Of a DNA stretch of 64,000 nt, positions 39,901 through 51,493 are shown piece by piece. Location of the stretch: contig JAZBQD010000031.1 in assembly GCA_036583965.1 (NCBI GenBank), positions 124,001 to 188,000 of the forward strand, read 5' to 3'. Source of the stretch: Prunella strophiata. Lineage: Eukaryota > Chordata > Aves > Passeriformes > Prunellidae. Each line of letters begins with the position of its first letter. The stretch's first letter is position 1. A program made the position numbers and the translations under genes. The notes beneath the pieces were generated by a model. It did not search any database, had not been told where the DNA came from, and worked only from the letters and a program-made list of their open reading frames with translations.

Positions 39901-42900
39901 TTCTCTTATGTTTCCCTCTTGTGGACAAGCCTTCCACTGTTTGAAAGATGCTGCTGGGCCAGTTTTTTGCTTTCCCCAGCTCCTTTTTTTATGTGCTCTG
40001 GCCTCTCTGCCCCCAGATTCTGGAGGATAATATTTGGGCACTCTGCCCCTTGAGTGGGGGGCAGGGAGTGTTTGCTCAGTCCCTATTGCTGTCTACTTGT
40101 GCTTTAGCCTTTATTTTAAAAACATGTCTTCATTGACATGTATCTTGCATTGCTTGTCTGTCTTGAGGTTTACTTCTCTCTCTTTGCTATTTGCCTTTTC
40201 ACTGTTTTTTAAAAATTATTATTATTGTTTTAAACTTCTCTTGACTCAAGGGCTTCCTGCCTTTTACTGTTCCAATCCATTCCCCGGTTCCACGAGAGGT
40301 GAGCAAGTGGCTGGGTGGTGCTTAGTTGCCCCCTTGGGTTAAACCACAGCAGTTCTTTCTTGGCACCCACCATGGGCTGGAAGGGTTGGAGCAGTAATGG
40401 ACAGAGCATGTCAGAGGGGATTTGTATCTGTTAGCAGCTGCAGGTCACAGTGCTGGTTTGGTGTTCCCAAGATCACTTTACCTGACCCATACCACACTCT
40501 GCTGTACCTGTTAGAGGCTGGTGTTGGTTCCTGCTGTTTGCTGGGCTCTGCAGTGATTAGTAGTGTTTGACCAAGAGATGTGTTATTCAAATGCTGACCT
40601 TGAGCCTCAGCTGGCACTTGGGCTCTGCACTGAGAACTCTGCACTTCAGGTTCCATCTCATGGAGACAACGAACAATTTTTCATCTCCCTCCAAGAGGTG
40701 TTTTTGGAGAAAACATAGAATGGCCAAGGCCTCACAACCCTCACGGCAAGACTTTCTTCCTAATATCCCATCTAACACTGCCCTCTGTCAATGTGGAGCC
40801 ATTCCCCCTTGTCCTGTCACTCCAGGCCCTTGTCAGAGGTCCTCTCCAGTGTTCCCAGGCCAGACCCAGTCTCTTTGTTCCCTGTACCATGGAATGCTTT
40901 GCAGTACCGTGTAGCAGCGGCCATTTGGCTGTTTCTGTTCTCTGTCAATGGCCACTTGATCCCTTCTCTGCAGTTACATTGGAAAAGTGCCTTGTCTGTC
41001 TTTCTACCAAATCTCCCCGCTTCTCTGCTTCCCACTGTGCTCCCTTTGCTGAACTGACGGTGGCTGCTGCTTTCCTCTCACTTCCTTGCTCCCCATTCCT
41101 TCACAGAGCTTTGCTCCTGCCTGCACAGCTCTTCCTGATGCCCAGCTGCCTGCACAATCTCTTGGGCTCAGAGAAGGGCAGGGAAGCTGGGATGTGCAGC
41201 AGGAAGATCAGGAGTTGTGTGGCTGGTCCATCCTGTGAAAAACCCTCCTGTAGCCCAAAGAAAAGGAGCCTGCATGGCTCTGGTTGTACCTACAGGAAAG
41301 CCCTAGGTGCAGGTAGGCTCTGGCTTGCTGTGCCCAGCCACCCACACTGCTACTTCTTTGTACTGTGACAGGGAATGATTGGTCCAGCACAGCCTCAAGA
41401 TGTTCCTGGTCCTGCAGTAGGACCCTCCACCTGCCTGCAGCTTGCCCTGCTCCTCTCCCTCTTTCTGTGCAGTCATTTCATTTGTTTCTCAGTCTCTGGC
41501 TCTAATTGTTCTTCTTTGTGAGGTGTGAGCCATGTCCACATTCCTGTGTCCTACACTGTTCTTTGCTCATGTAAAAACCTCAATGACTAGTGTGATCTCT
41601 TACAACTCACACTACTCTTTCTTGCCCTGTTCAAGATAAACTACAGAAATTCATCATCCCTTAATGTTTATTCTTCCTTCTCTCTTAATAGCACCTTCAG
41701 GATCTAAACAAATGCCCTCCATGCCCTATTCTATACCTGACACCATTACTTACCAAACAGGGGGAGTTTCTGCCTTTTAAAAATCTCTCAGCTGCTCTAG
41801 GATGAGTACTTGACTTGAGCTGTCTCTCAGTACTGGTTATCCCCTGTGCTCTCAGCACAGTTTTCTTGCTGCTGTTTATCTTGCTGTGCTCTTTCCTGTA
41901 CCAAGTGACTGCCCTATCTCCTGAAAGGTTCATCTCAGTCTCTGGGATCTCATTGCCCTTGGTCTGGGACACACACTAGAACACTTTTTGTGTTGGTAAT
42001 GCTCCAAAGAACCTACAGTGAGCAAAAGCTTCCCTTTCCTTCTGCTTTCACTGACATGTGAAATTAAAGATTTCCAGGTAGGCTGGACCTAAAGAGTCAG
42101 CCTAAGCTCCCTCTCAGGAAGTTCACAGCATTGGCCAAACCTGGTGGTTTGGAGCTCTGAGGTTTTCCAGGGCCATCTGCACATCCTACTGGGAAGGTAT
42201 AAGCAGGATCCCCACACTCAGCTACTGTGTCACTGTTCTGTGTCTGGAGCAGCTCTGGCTTGTGTCCCAGGATTTACCTCAGGAATTCAGCTGCTCAAGA
42301 GCAGGTTCTGTCTGGAAGGATCAGCCTCTTTAAATAGTTTCTGCTGTTTTTCAGGAGAAGAAGTTGCCCTGTACTGTGCCAAGTACCTCCCTGAGATCAT
42401 CAAAGACCAGAAGGCCTACAAGGAAGGCAAATTGCAAAAGGTAAGGAGCCAGCTCTGCCCTGGACTGAGTAAGTGCCAACACAGAGGAAAGCCCTTGTGT
42501 CAGTACCCAGCTGGGTGTGGGTTGTCCAGGGAGGTGATAGAGTCTCCATTCTTGGAGCTGTCCAGAACCTGTCTGGGCATAGTCCTGGGTGTCCCTGCTG
42601 GAGCAGGGTGTTGGATCAGGAGAAGCCTGTAGGTCCTCAGTTACAGTGTAGTTACAGTGATTAGTTACAGTGTGCAAGCTGGCAGAGACTAGATTGCACA
42701 GGATGGCAGGTAGGCATCCTGTAGGGAAGGGGCAGCTGCCCACTCATGTCTTTGTTCACACACAGGCCCTGGAAGATGCATTCTTGGCCATTGATGCCAA
42801 GCTCACCACAGAGGAGGTGATTAAGGAGCTCTCTCAAATGGCTGGGCGGCCACAGGATGATGAAGATGAGAAGGAGAAAGTTGCTGATGAAGATGATGGT

Positions 42901-45900
42901 AAGTCAGATGTCACTGAACAGACAAGGCTGCAGCTCCAGGACAGGGATGTAGAGCAGCAGGGTCAAGTCTCCTTGGGCACAAGGTTTTCTGTCACAGTTT
43001 CTCAGTTAAATTTTGGCTGAGCTGAGCTACTGCCCCTTAGCATTGTCTGTGGCTTTGGGCTGGTACTAGGGGGAATCTTTATCCGTTTACAAGCTTAATG
43101 CTATGGATAATGAAACAGCCTGTCACCATTTCCTATAGAGCTTCCTCCATGGGTTGCAGGGTTCCAGGATATGTCAGGAATTCTGAGCTCCCTTCAGTTG
43201 TGGAAGGGAGATGATGTGGTGTGCAGTGCTCAGCTCTCCCTGGCTGGTGGCTGCCACCAAGTGCAGATAGGATTGAAGCAGATCCTGGTCTTTTCAGCAA
43301 TTCTTCTTCCCACAAAGAAGCAAGTGTTCCACCAGCAAGTGGCTGCCAGCCCAGGAGAGGTCTCCTGGGGTGGAATCCTGTGCTGCTCTCGCCAAGCTCT
43401 CAAGGCTTGTGACCAGCTTTGAGACAGATGCAAGGTGATCCTGTCACCTTGAACAATATGTCAGTCTGGAAACACTGAATTTGTTGGGTTTCTTTCTCCA
43501 CCTGACAGGGATGAAGTGGGTGGGTGGTTGGGTTTTCTTTCTTGTTGTTCTGTATTTTCAGGAGCATTTAGGCTATCTGTATTTGTTTTCCTTTTGGGAT
43601 TAAATAGCAAAGCAAACTGTATGCAAGGGGATGTCAGTAGGGAAGCAGTGGTGTTTGGTCCATTGGGAAAGTCATCCCACTTTCTGTCTAGTCCTACCTG
43701 GGAGATGGCCAAAGCTGTGCTCTCACCTGTTGTACCTGTCCAAATGACAGCTGGTGGGGATCCCTGGGGTGTTTCAGCTGTTCTCTTGGTCCTGGCTGCA
43801 GCATTAATGACCAAACCTGCATATGGAAGTGGTGACTCTGCTTCCCTGCAGCTCCCAAGGAGCTTGTGCTTGGGCAAGTGAGGCTCTACCCCCTGGCCAT
43901 ACACCTCATGTGCACATTGTGCTACCACCAGCCCTCATGCCTGATACAAACACTTTGTGGTGCTGTCAGTCAGCCAGGGAGCTGGGGCAGTGGGGCCACT
44001 GGCAGGCTGTGCTGTGGTCAGAACTGTGGCCTTGCTGTTCCCATTCTGCTCACCTATAGCATCTGGAGCTGTGGGAGGGCACAGGCCTGGCTGTGTGCTC
44101 AGTCAGCCTGGGGAGCACTGCTGGGACTCTGCCAGCAGCAGCCTCAGCTGGGGCAGCTCAGTACAGGACCCAGTGTGCTGGGTGTCCTGCTCTCTCACCG
44201 TCTCTGTCCTTTTCCCCTCCTTCTTCCATTTGCAGTGGATAATGAGGAAGCTGCTCTTCTGCACGAAGAAGCCACAATGACCATCGAGGAGCTTCTCACA
44301 CGTTATGGACAAAACTGCACCAAGAACCTCAAAGCCAAGTCTGTAGCTGCAGCTGGGGATAACGCTGTGGAGGGGACAGGCAAGCAGCATGATGGGGAGT
44401 CAAATATGAATGGAGAGGCTGACCCAGGGGAGCTTCCCGACCACAAGGAGAGGAAGAACGGGAAGCCAGACGAAGAAATCACGGGTATTTCCTCCACCTC
44501 AGACAAAGCCAGCGCTGGAGGCAACAGCCCTGCTCTGCAGAAGCCTGAACTAGGCAAAGGTGACGAGGCCGTCACCTCTTCTACTGGGGAGGCCGGGCCC
44601 TCCTGCTCCTCCACGGGAAAGCCCCAGCGCACAACCAAATCCAAATTTTTTGAGGACAGTGAGGATGAGTCAGATGAGGTTGAGGAAGAGGAGGAAGACA
44701 GTGAGGTAGGAAACAGCACTGGAACAGAGTGGCCTTCTGGCTGGGCAGAATGCATTGCTTATGGTGGTACTTGAGACAAGCCTCTGGCTCATCCTAGGTG
44801 TGTTCCTAGGAGCAGGTGTTTCAGGCTGATCCTTTGAGGCCATCCCATGGGAATGTTTGGGATTATTGAGCTAACCCCGAAGGACACCCTCATCCTGCAG
44901 CAGCCATAGCTGATAGCCCCTGGTCCTGCTGCATGCACCATCCCTTCATCCACTGCTGTGGTGATACCAGCTGCTCTGGTTGTGGCCATCAAGTGTGGGG
45001 GACACATGGCAGGTCACCTCACACCTCTGGGGGAACTGACCATTGGTCCCCAGAATGGAGGGACCAGCAGGGGGACAGCACCAAGTGTCCTGTGTGACTC
45101 CTGTGGTATCTCTCCTTTCTTGTAGGAATGTAGTGAGGATGAGGACGGTTACAGCAGTGAAGAGGCAGAGAATGAAGACGAAGATGACACTGAAGAAGCA
45201 GAGGAGGATGAGGATGAAGAGGAGGAAATGTTGTTACCGGGCATGGAGGGGAAAGAGGAGGTGCACACCCTGGTTTTGTGTTCTGCAGCTTAGCGTGGAG
45301 CCAGGGGCACTTGGGAGACTCAGCTAGGGGTGAGGATAGAACACCCCGTGCACTCTCCTGGGGCTGAGGGAGCTGCTGACAGCCTGGGTTTGTGCAAAAG
45401 CTGAGGGATGGGCCTGGATCTGGGTGGCAGATTGAGATGGAAGAGGCTGATCCTGCTGCTGGGTGTGAGGTGCTTAGAAAGCACTGTGGAGGGTGAGTGT
45501 GGGCAAGAGCAGGAGGGCTCTGCTGGCACCACTGTTCCAGGGCATAGCATGACTCCTCACCGGGCAGGGCTGTGGCTCTGCAGCCCATGATGGCACAGTC
45601 AGGCAGGCCAGGGGGTCAGGAAAAGGGGACATGGCTTCCAAGGTGCCAACTTCTCCCTTTGGGGAAATGTCCTGACTTGAAGTGAGGATGTGCTTAGGGT
45701 GGGCTGAGGTTGGAATTAGCACATTAGAGCAGAGGGTACAGACCTGTGGAACACCTCAGAACCCTGACCCACCACGCTGCATGAGGCTGGGATGGAGGTG
45801 TTGCCTAACCCTGCCCCTCAGTGAACACACTCCTGGTGTGTCCCACTTCCCTCAGGCCTTCTCCATTGTTCCATATGTGCTTATGGGGTGCAATGCAGCA

Positions 45901-48174
45901 CCCTGGGATCTGGGACACTGCTGGGGCTGTGCAGCTGGTGCTGGTTCCCTTAATGACCTGACAGGGAGATAAAGAAATCTGACCAGAATTCTCTTGCAGC
46001 CTGGCTCAGACAGCGGGACCACGGCTGTGGTGGCGCTCATCCGGGGCAAGCAGCTGATCGTGGCCAACGCCGGGGACTCGCGCTGTGTTGTGTCAGAGGG
46101 TGGCAAGGCCGTCGACATGTCCTACGACCACAAGCCCGAGGACGAGGTGGAGCTGGCCAGGATAAAGAATGCTGGTGGCAAGGTCACCATGGACGGAAGG
46201 GTGAACGGCGGCCTCAACCTCTCCAGGGCCATCGGTAAGCAGGGAGGGGACGCTGGCCGGCCTGGCCTTGGAGCACTGGCCTCAGGAGAGCCACGCTGAC
46301 AGCACTGCCAGCCACTGAGGTGGAACCATTTTTAATGAGATGAGTGGAACCTCTTCAATGTTTGATGGGAGATTTCAGTCTAATTGGAGAAAACAGCCGT
46401 GAAACAGTTGAACATCAGTGGAAAGCAGCATCTGACACATCCCAGGCTGTTATGCCAGCAGCTGGGTTGTTAGAAACCACCTCATGTAAACTGTCCCAGA
46501 ACCAGACTGCTGCCTCTGGAACAGGCCTTTTCCTGCTTACTGGGTTATTAAGGAATCTTGGTGTGTTGCTTCCTGGGGACCTGGCTTCATGGCTGTTTGA
46601 GCCCATTTATTTATCTGAGTGTGTACAGAAGGACACAAACCACTGAAATCATTATCTTAGTGTAAAGATATAAAACACACCTCTAGGATGGAAATAAGGA
46701 GTTTATCTAGGGAGACACTGGCATTCCCACCTGCTATTTTGTGGTGGCCCTGGAAGTCCCTTCATAGGATGATTCCTGATAAGCTGCTAGTCAGAGCTGA
46801 GGGCTACTTTTCTCAAAGGAACTTTGAATCATAAAATGAACCCTGGAGTGGTTTGGGTGGGAAAAGGGACCTTAAAGCTCAACCAATTCCAGCCACAGCC
46901 ATGGGCAGGGACACCTTCATTAGACCAGGTTGTTCCAGGCCCCATTCAGCCTGGCCTTGAACACTTCAGGGATGGGGCAGCCCCAGCCTCTTCAGAGGTG
47001 ACAGGTGCTGTGTGCTGGTGCCCTGGTTGGTTACCTCAGGAGGTGTCGAAGGGGTACTTGGTTTGGAGTAAATAGAGGCTGAGCTGGCCAAGACCCCTCT
47101 TCCCTTGGCTTGCCAGAGCTTACACCTGGAACCTGCAATGGTTCCTCTGCTTCATGGCCCACAGCCTGATCCCAGGTTGTGGGAGCACTCGCTGGTCCCA
47201 CTGGGAATGTCCTGTGGCAGGGCACAGCACTGCCTGTGCCCAGACATCTTCCTCCCCACCACAGGGGATCACTTCTACAAGCGGAACAAGAACCTCCCTC
47301 CAGAAGAGCAGATGATCTCTGCCTTGCCTGACATCAAAGTGCTGACAATAAACGATGACCACGACTTCATGGTCATTGCCTGTGATGGAATCTGGTGAGT
47401 GGTGAGGGAGCTGTTGTGCCTCTGGGGCATAACTGCTCCAGCCTTTCTCCAGACCTGAGCCTGAGGAAGGCCTATGGACACTATGGCACGTGTGCTCTCT
47501 TTGCCTGCCTTCCTGACCTCTCTGCTCTGCAGGAACGTGATGAGCAGCCAGGAAGTGGTGGATTTCATCCAGTCGAAGATCACCCAAAAGGATGAGAATG
47601 GAGTCCTGCGGCCACTTTCCTCCATTGTAGAAGAGGTAAGATGGGGAGCTCTGCTGTCCCTCCAGCACCATGGCATTCCTGCATCCCAGCTCGGTGCCTG
47701 GCTCTGCCCTCCTGCTCCCTCTGATGGGTTCCCTGGGCACTCCAGCCAGTGTCTGACCTCAGGGGTGCTGTCCAGCCAAAGGGGTTTCTGCCCACATTCA
47801 GAAACTTGGGGCTGCTGAGGCCATCTCTGTCCCTTGTCCGGTGGGAACAGCATTTGATTCCTCCTGCGCAGGTCTGGCCTAGCAGCCCCTGAGCCACTGT
47901 CAGGTGCTAGAATGGGCCCAGTGCCTCAGGGTGGTGTCCCAGTGTGTATTTGTTCTCTCTGCTGACTTGCCCTGTCCCTCCCCAGCTGCTGGATCAGTGC
48001 TTGGCTCCAGACACCTCAGGGGATGGCACCGGCTGCGATAACATGACCTGCATCATTATCAGCTTCAAACCCCGTAACACACACCCACCTGCTGAGAGTG
48101 GGAAGCGGAAACTGGGGGAGGCACCAGCAGAGGAGAACGGTGGGGACAGCACCAAGAAGGCCAAACTGGAGTAG
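33902..48174 (+). CDS. PPM1G: PPM1G, nuclear Mg2+/Mn2+-dependent protein phosphatase (PP2C gamma)
   Basis: Complete ten-exon gene: 33902-34021, 37751-37820, 42355-42440, 42766-42898, 44236-44705, 45126-45260, 46000-46234, 47265-47394, 47533-47635, 47986-48174. The sum is 1,671 bases, 556 residues plus TAG; human is 546. The start [12 protein letters not shown] carries the conserved N-terminus with a myristoylation-type glycine. PP2C motifs appear in order: metal-binding DGHGG (60-64), [10 protein letters not shown] (342-351), AGDSR (362-366), CDG (456-458) and CDNMT (511-515). As in this isoform only, a long Glu/Asp-rich insert (about residues 120-335) splits the catalytic domain. A Lys/Arg-rich C-terminus (GKRKL...KKAKLE) is a likely nuclear signal. 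The enzyme dephosphorylates spliceosome and histone H2A-H2B targets. The donor after exon 6 (GTGCAC) is weak but frame and homology support it. Confidence 0.98.
35179..35467. repeat. 42-bp minisatellite, about 6.9 copies
   Basis: Copies start at 35179, 35221, 35263, 35305, 35347, 35389 and 35431 with almost no divergence. The first three read cacagag where the last four read cactgag. Because 42 is a multiple of three, both strands stay open across the array, producing spurious repetitive ORFs. Confidence 0.95.
37275..37700 (+). mobile_element. CR1 LINE 3'-tail, sense orientation
   Basis: Reads in the CR1 sense direction: 'ggtctggagcaccagtctga', 'ggttcagcctggagaaaagg', 'tttcttcatggaaaggtttg', 'ccatccctggaggggtttaa', 'cttttccaacccaaac', ending in a degenerate 'gttcctgtgattttctgtgg' tail. 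It inserted directly upstream of PPM1G exon 2, whose acceptor remains intact. Confidence 0.85.
37821..42354 (+). other. PPM1G intron 2
   Basis: The largest PPM1G intron (4.5 kb). It contains a T-run near 38482-38498, an AT-rich stretch around 38520-38600, a (TTA)n patch near 40215 and a CR1 fragment (40720-40865). The remainder is unremarkable. Confidence 0.7.
40720..40865 (-). mobile_element. CR1 LINE fragment
   Basis: A reverse-orientation block with 'ctttcttcctaatatcccat', then 'gagccattcccccttgtcct', then 'ggtcctctccagtgttccca', the segment of CR1 tails encoding the conserved 3' region. Short and truncated at both ends. Confidence 0.7.
42505..42640 (+). mobile_element. CR1-like fragment in PPM1G intron 3
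   Basis: Contains 'gggaggtgatagagtctcca' followed by 'cttggagctgtccagaacct' and 'gtccctgctggagcagggtg', matching the sense-orientation end of CR1. It fills much of the 325-bp intron between exons 3 and 4. Confidence 0.65.
42899..44235 (+). other. PPM1G intron 4
   Basis: A 1.3-kb intron before the exon encoding the acidic insert. No repeat family or additional exon is recognised. Confidence 0.6.
46235..47264 (+). other. PPM1G intron 7 with a CR1 fragment
   Basis: Between the exons ending RAIG and starting DHFYKR. Contains one reverse-orientation CR1 piece; the rest is plain intron. Confidence 0.7.
46820..46985 (-). mobile_element. CR1 LINE 3'-end fragment
   Basis: Reverse-orientation CR1 terminus: 'gagtggtttgggtgggaaaa', 'gggaccttaaagctcaacca', 'ccatgggcagggacaccttc', 'agaccaggttgttccagg', 'cagcctggccttgaacactt'. 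A close textbook match. Confidence 0.85.
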
Positions 48175-48680
48175 CAGGGCCCACCTGGGGACTGGGCTGT
48201 GCTCACCAGACTCTTGTTTCTTACCCATGCTGAACTCAAGACTCCAGGTCTTGTCCTTTTTTTAGCCTTAGCAGAGGCCTTGTTTGTCCGTGTCCTGGTC
48301 GGGGGGTGGGCGGGTCTGGTTAGCAAGGGCATGTCGCACTGTTCATCCGTAACCATTCCAAAGAGGGAGCGAGGACGAGCCGCGCCCGGGAGCGCTGCAC
48401 CGCAGAGTCCGTGCTGAGGAGGAGCAGCAGGATGTCCCCCCATTGTCTCCATGTGGTTGTTGCCATTTCTGTGCCTGTGAATTTCTGTTTGGAGGGAAGA
48501 ACTTTTTCACTGTTGAGGTTTTTTTAATCTGCACCCGATTATTTAAGGCCCTTTCTGGTTTTTTTTGTGAAACAATCTGGCGGTGGTACTGCAGCCGCGC
48601 CATGTTCAGTTGTACACTTTCAATCAATACTTTTTTCAAACTAAAAGACCAGAAAATACAGGTGTGGTCTTGGTCCTTGG
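48175..48680 (+). other. PPM1G 3'UTR, approximate
   Basis: Starts after the TAG. No AATAAA is present; a variant AATACA at 48655-48660 followed by GT-rich sequence (ggtgtggtcttggtccttgg) may serve as the poly(A) site. The end is a guess. Confidence 0.4.
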
Positions 48681-51302
48681 TTCTTTCCTGGAGGGGGAGG
48701 TGAGGAACGTGGGGTGGGGAGGAGAACGTTTGTCCCTGTGGTCTTGGATCACTGCAGGGTTTTGGCCTGTGGCTCCCAGTTTCCCCAGGATGGCTTCCCT
48801 GAGGTGTCTCACACAGAGCAGACATGAGCCTCTGGAGAAAGTCTGTCTACTCAAGGGAAGGGGGTACCAGGCATGCCCCTGAGCTCACCTGCCTATAGCA
48901 CCCATACAGCTGCACCTTCTGTCAAGGTGTGTCAAGAGGCAGCTCCTCCCTGATGCACAGCTCAGACAAGGACTGTCAATACCTGTGGCTGCTTCAGCAG
49001 GAGCAAAGTCCATGAGCTGTAAAACACTGATGGAAGGGTGGGCCATACAGGTGGGCTCTCCCTGTGTGGCAGAAAGAGCCCACTGGAAAAGAACAGCACT
49101 CTGTGATGATCCATTATTTCTCTTCACACACAACTGGTGCCTTTTATGTTCATTTCCCACACTTGTTCTTTCCCCTGCAGCCTGGAGCTGTCCCACCTGC
49201 TCCAGGATTCCATGGGAGCCAGAAGCTCTGTGGGCAGCAGACTCCATTGCTGCCAGGGGCCCCCTGGACCTCAGACACCCCTGTCTGACCATCCTGGGGC
49301 CCCTGTGACAGCTAGGCCAGAGCCACCACTGGAGGTGACCAGGGCACCTCCCTGCACAGCCCCTGTGCTCCTCTGTTCCTGGTGAGCTGCCAGCCAGGAA
49401 GCCACAGCACCCCCAGTTCCCTGAGCAGCTGCAGCAAGGCAAGGCAAATACCTGCATCTCTGAGGGCCTCTGGTGTGGCATGGGACCCACCACAGAGCAT
49501 TTTGAGTAAAAATCAGCAGGATGAAACATGAAGAGAGCACACAGAAAATGGTCTAAATCCAGTCGCCGCTAAATACAGGTTACTAATGTGAGGTCACCAC
49601 GAATCAGAGCTGTTCTGGGGACTCCACAGAGACTGGAAACTGCATCACAAACCTTAATAACCAGGAACAAAGTTTAAAACCAAACCCTCTGGAGATGGAT
49701 GCCTGGCAGGAGGAATGGGTTGACAGCACATGGCAATTGAGACAAACTGGTTTTGATGCCACCAAGCAAAGCTGCCTCAGCTCAGGCTCTCAGGGACTGC
49801 AGAAATAACTAATATTTTAGGACTGCTTGTCCCTGTGACTATTCATTCTGTTTATTCAAAATCTGGAGTAATCTTGACCAGGATGTTGATAAGAGGGAGG
49901 AAGCCTGAGGTACTGAGCAGCCCCTTCCCAGAGTGATCCCAAGATAAACCCATCTGGTAGTAAGTGGAAATTGTGCTGAGAACAAACCCACTTTTGTAAA
50001 GGAAAAAAAGTCTTCCTGAGAGGTCTCCTCAGGCAGCCTCATTCCAGGGGAACACACCAGCTCATCCAAAGTTCCTAAGCATGGAAACAGCCTGAGCAGC
50101 AAATCCAGCTGCAGCACTGGGTTGTGTGAGGCTCTGGAGCACCAGACTCACACAGGGCTGCAGGAGCCCAGCTTGGACACTCCAGACACCAGAGCAGTTC
50201 AGGACTGGACAACTCACTGCAGAGCCACCAGACACGGTGGGGAGCTGAAGCCTGGGGCTGCCAGGGAAGGGGTCAAAGGTACCAGGAGAGGCAGCACCTG
50301 GGCTGGTGAGGGACAGACTGAACTGCAGAAGCCAAGACAACAGCCCAGGACCAGAGGGGTGGAGTTCATCTTCAAAAAGGGAAGATTTGTAGTGCAAGGG
50401 ACTGCCAAAGGCACAACGCCATCACATGGGAATCCCAGAGCAGCTGGAGGAAGCTGTGCAGGTGAGCCATCTCAAGAACCTCATCTCCTATGGAGATAGG
50501 CTGGGACAGCTGGGGATGTTCAGTGTGGAGAAGAGAAGGATCAAGGGAGACCTTAGACAGTGCCTAAAGGGGCTCCAAGAAAGCTGGAGGGACTTTGGAC
50601 AAAGGCCTGGAGGATAGGGGAAATGGCTTCCCACTGTCAGAGGGCAGGGTTAGATGGAATACTGGGAAGAAATCCTTCCATAGTGAGGCCCTGGCACAGG
50701 TTGCCCAGCAAAGCTGTGGCTGCCCCTGGAACTGTTCAAGGCCAGGTTGGACGAAGCCTGGAGCAAACTGGTCTGGTGGAAGATATCCCTGCCCGTGACA
50801 AGGGACAGCGATGAACTTTAAATTCCCTTCCAACCCAAATCCTTTACTCATTCTGTGGCTACCCAACTCTGAGCAGCAAAACATTAAAGAGCAGCAAAAC
50901 ATTCAGAAGCAGTTTTTTTTTCCCCAGGATGCTGCAGTGGAGTCAGAGTGGCAAGGATCCCAGGGCCTGAGACTATGCAACCCATCTGGCAATAGGTCCG
51001 CTACAGCCCATGGTGTTACCCTGTGGTCCCTCCACACTGGCCTTGCTGCAGGATGGATCCCTGTGGGGACCAGCACCAGAGATGGAAGCTGGGGGACTGC
51101 TGCCCTCCCCTAACCCTGCAGCCTGCTCTCGGGGCATTTCAGCTGGTACAGGCAGGGCAGAGGTCACTCCAGATAACCCCAGCATCACCTGGGTGGCCTC
51201 TTCCTCACACAGGTGCAGATGTGATGCCTGTTGTGCACACCAGGGGGCTGTGCTGTCAGGGGAGTTTTGCCACAGGAGACAGAGGGACCCTCAGAAAGCA
51301 GC
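48681..51302. other. Tail-to-tail intergenic region between PPM1G and the RNF19-like gene
   Basis: About 2.6 kb between convergent 3' ends. It holds a CR1 tail (50455-50860) and otherwise no recognisable gene; the open frames on both strands lack protein-like features. Confidence 0.65.
50455..50860 (+). mobile_element. CR1 LINE 3'-tail, sense orientation
   Basis: Sense-orientation CR1 with 'gggatgttcagtgtggagaa', 'caagggagaccttagacagt', 'ggcacaggttgcccagcaaa', 'ctgtggctgcccctggaact', 'gttcaaggccaggttggacg' and 'aattcccttccaacccaaat'. Nearly the full conserved 3' end. Confidence 0.85.
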
Positions 51303-51308
51303 TTTATT
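51303..51308 (-). terminator. Polyadenylation signal of the RNF19-like gene
   Basis: AATAAA on the minus strand, about 190 bases beyond the TGA stop of the RNF19-like gene, giving a compact 3'UTR that ends near 51285. Confidence 0.6.
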
Positions 51309-51493
51309 TCCTAGTGATGCCTCTGGGAAAGGGGCGGACAGGGCTAGTGCAGGGTGCAGCAGTGCTGAGTGCAGTTGGCACCCACCCAGGACCCAGCTCC
51401 CAGGGCTGGGTGTGCTGGCAGAGGGGGACTGGCTCTGCCACAGGAGGGCATAGGGCCTGTGTGTGGATCAAGACTCTCCCCCTCAGGCCCCCA

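Noticed and set aside
48885..49529. 214-residue minus-strand frame downstream of PPM1G
   Set aside because: No recognisable domain and low-complexity composition, with overlapping plus-strand frames; treated as chance in GC-rich intergenic DNA.
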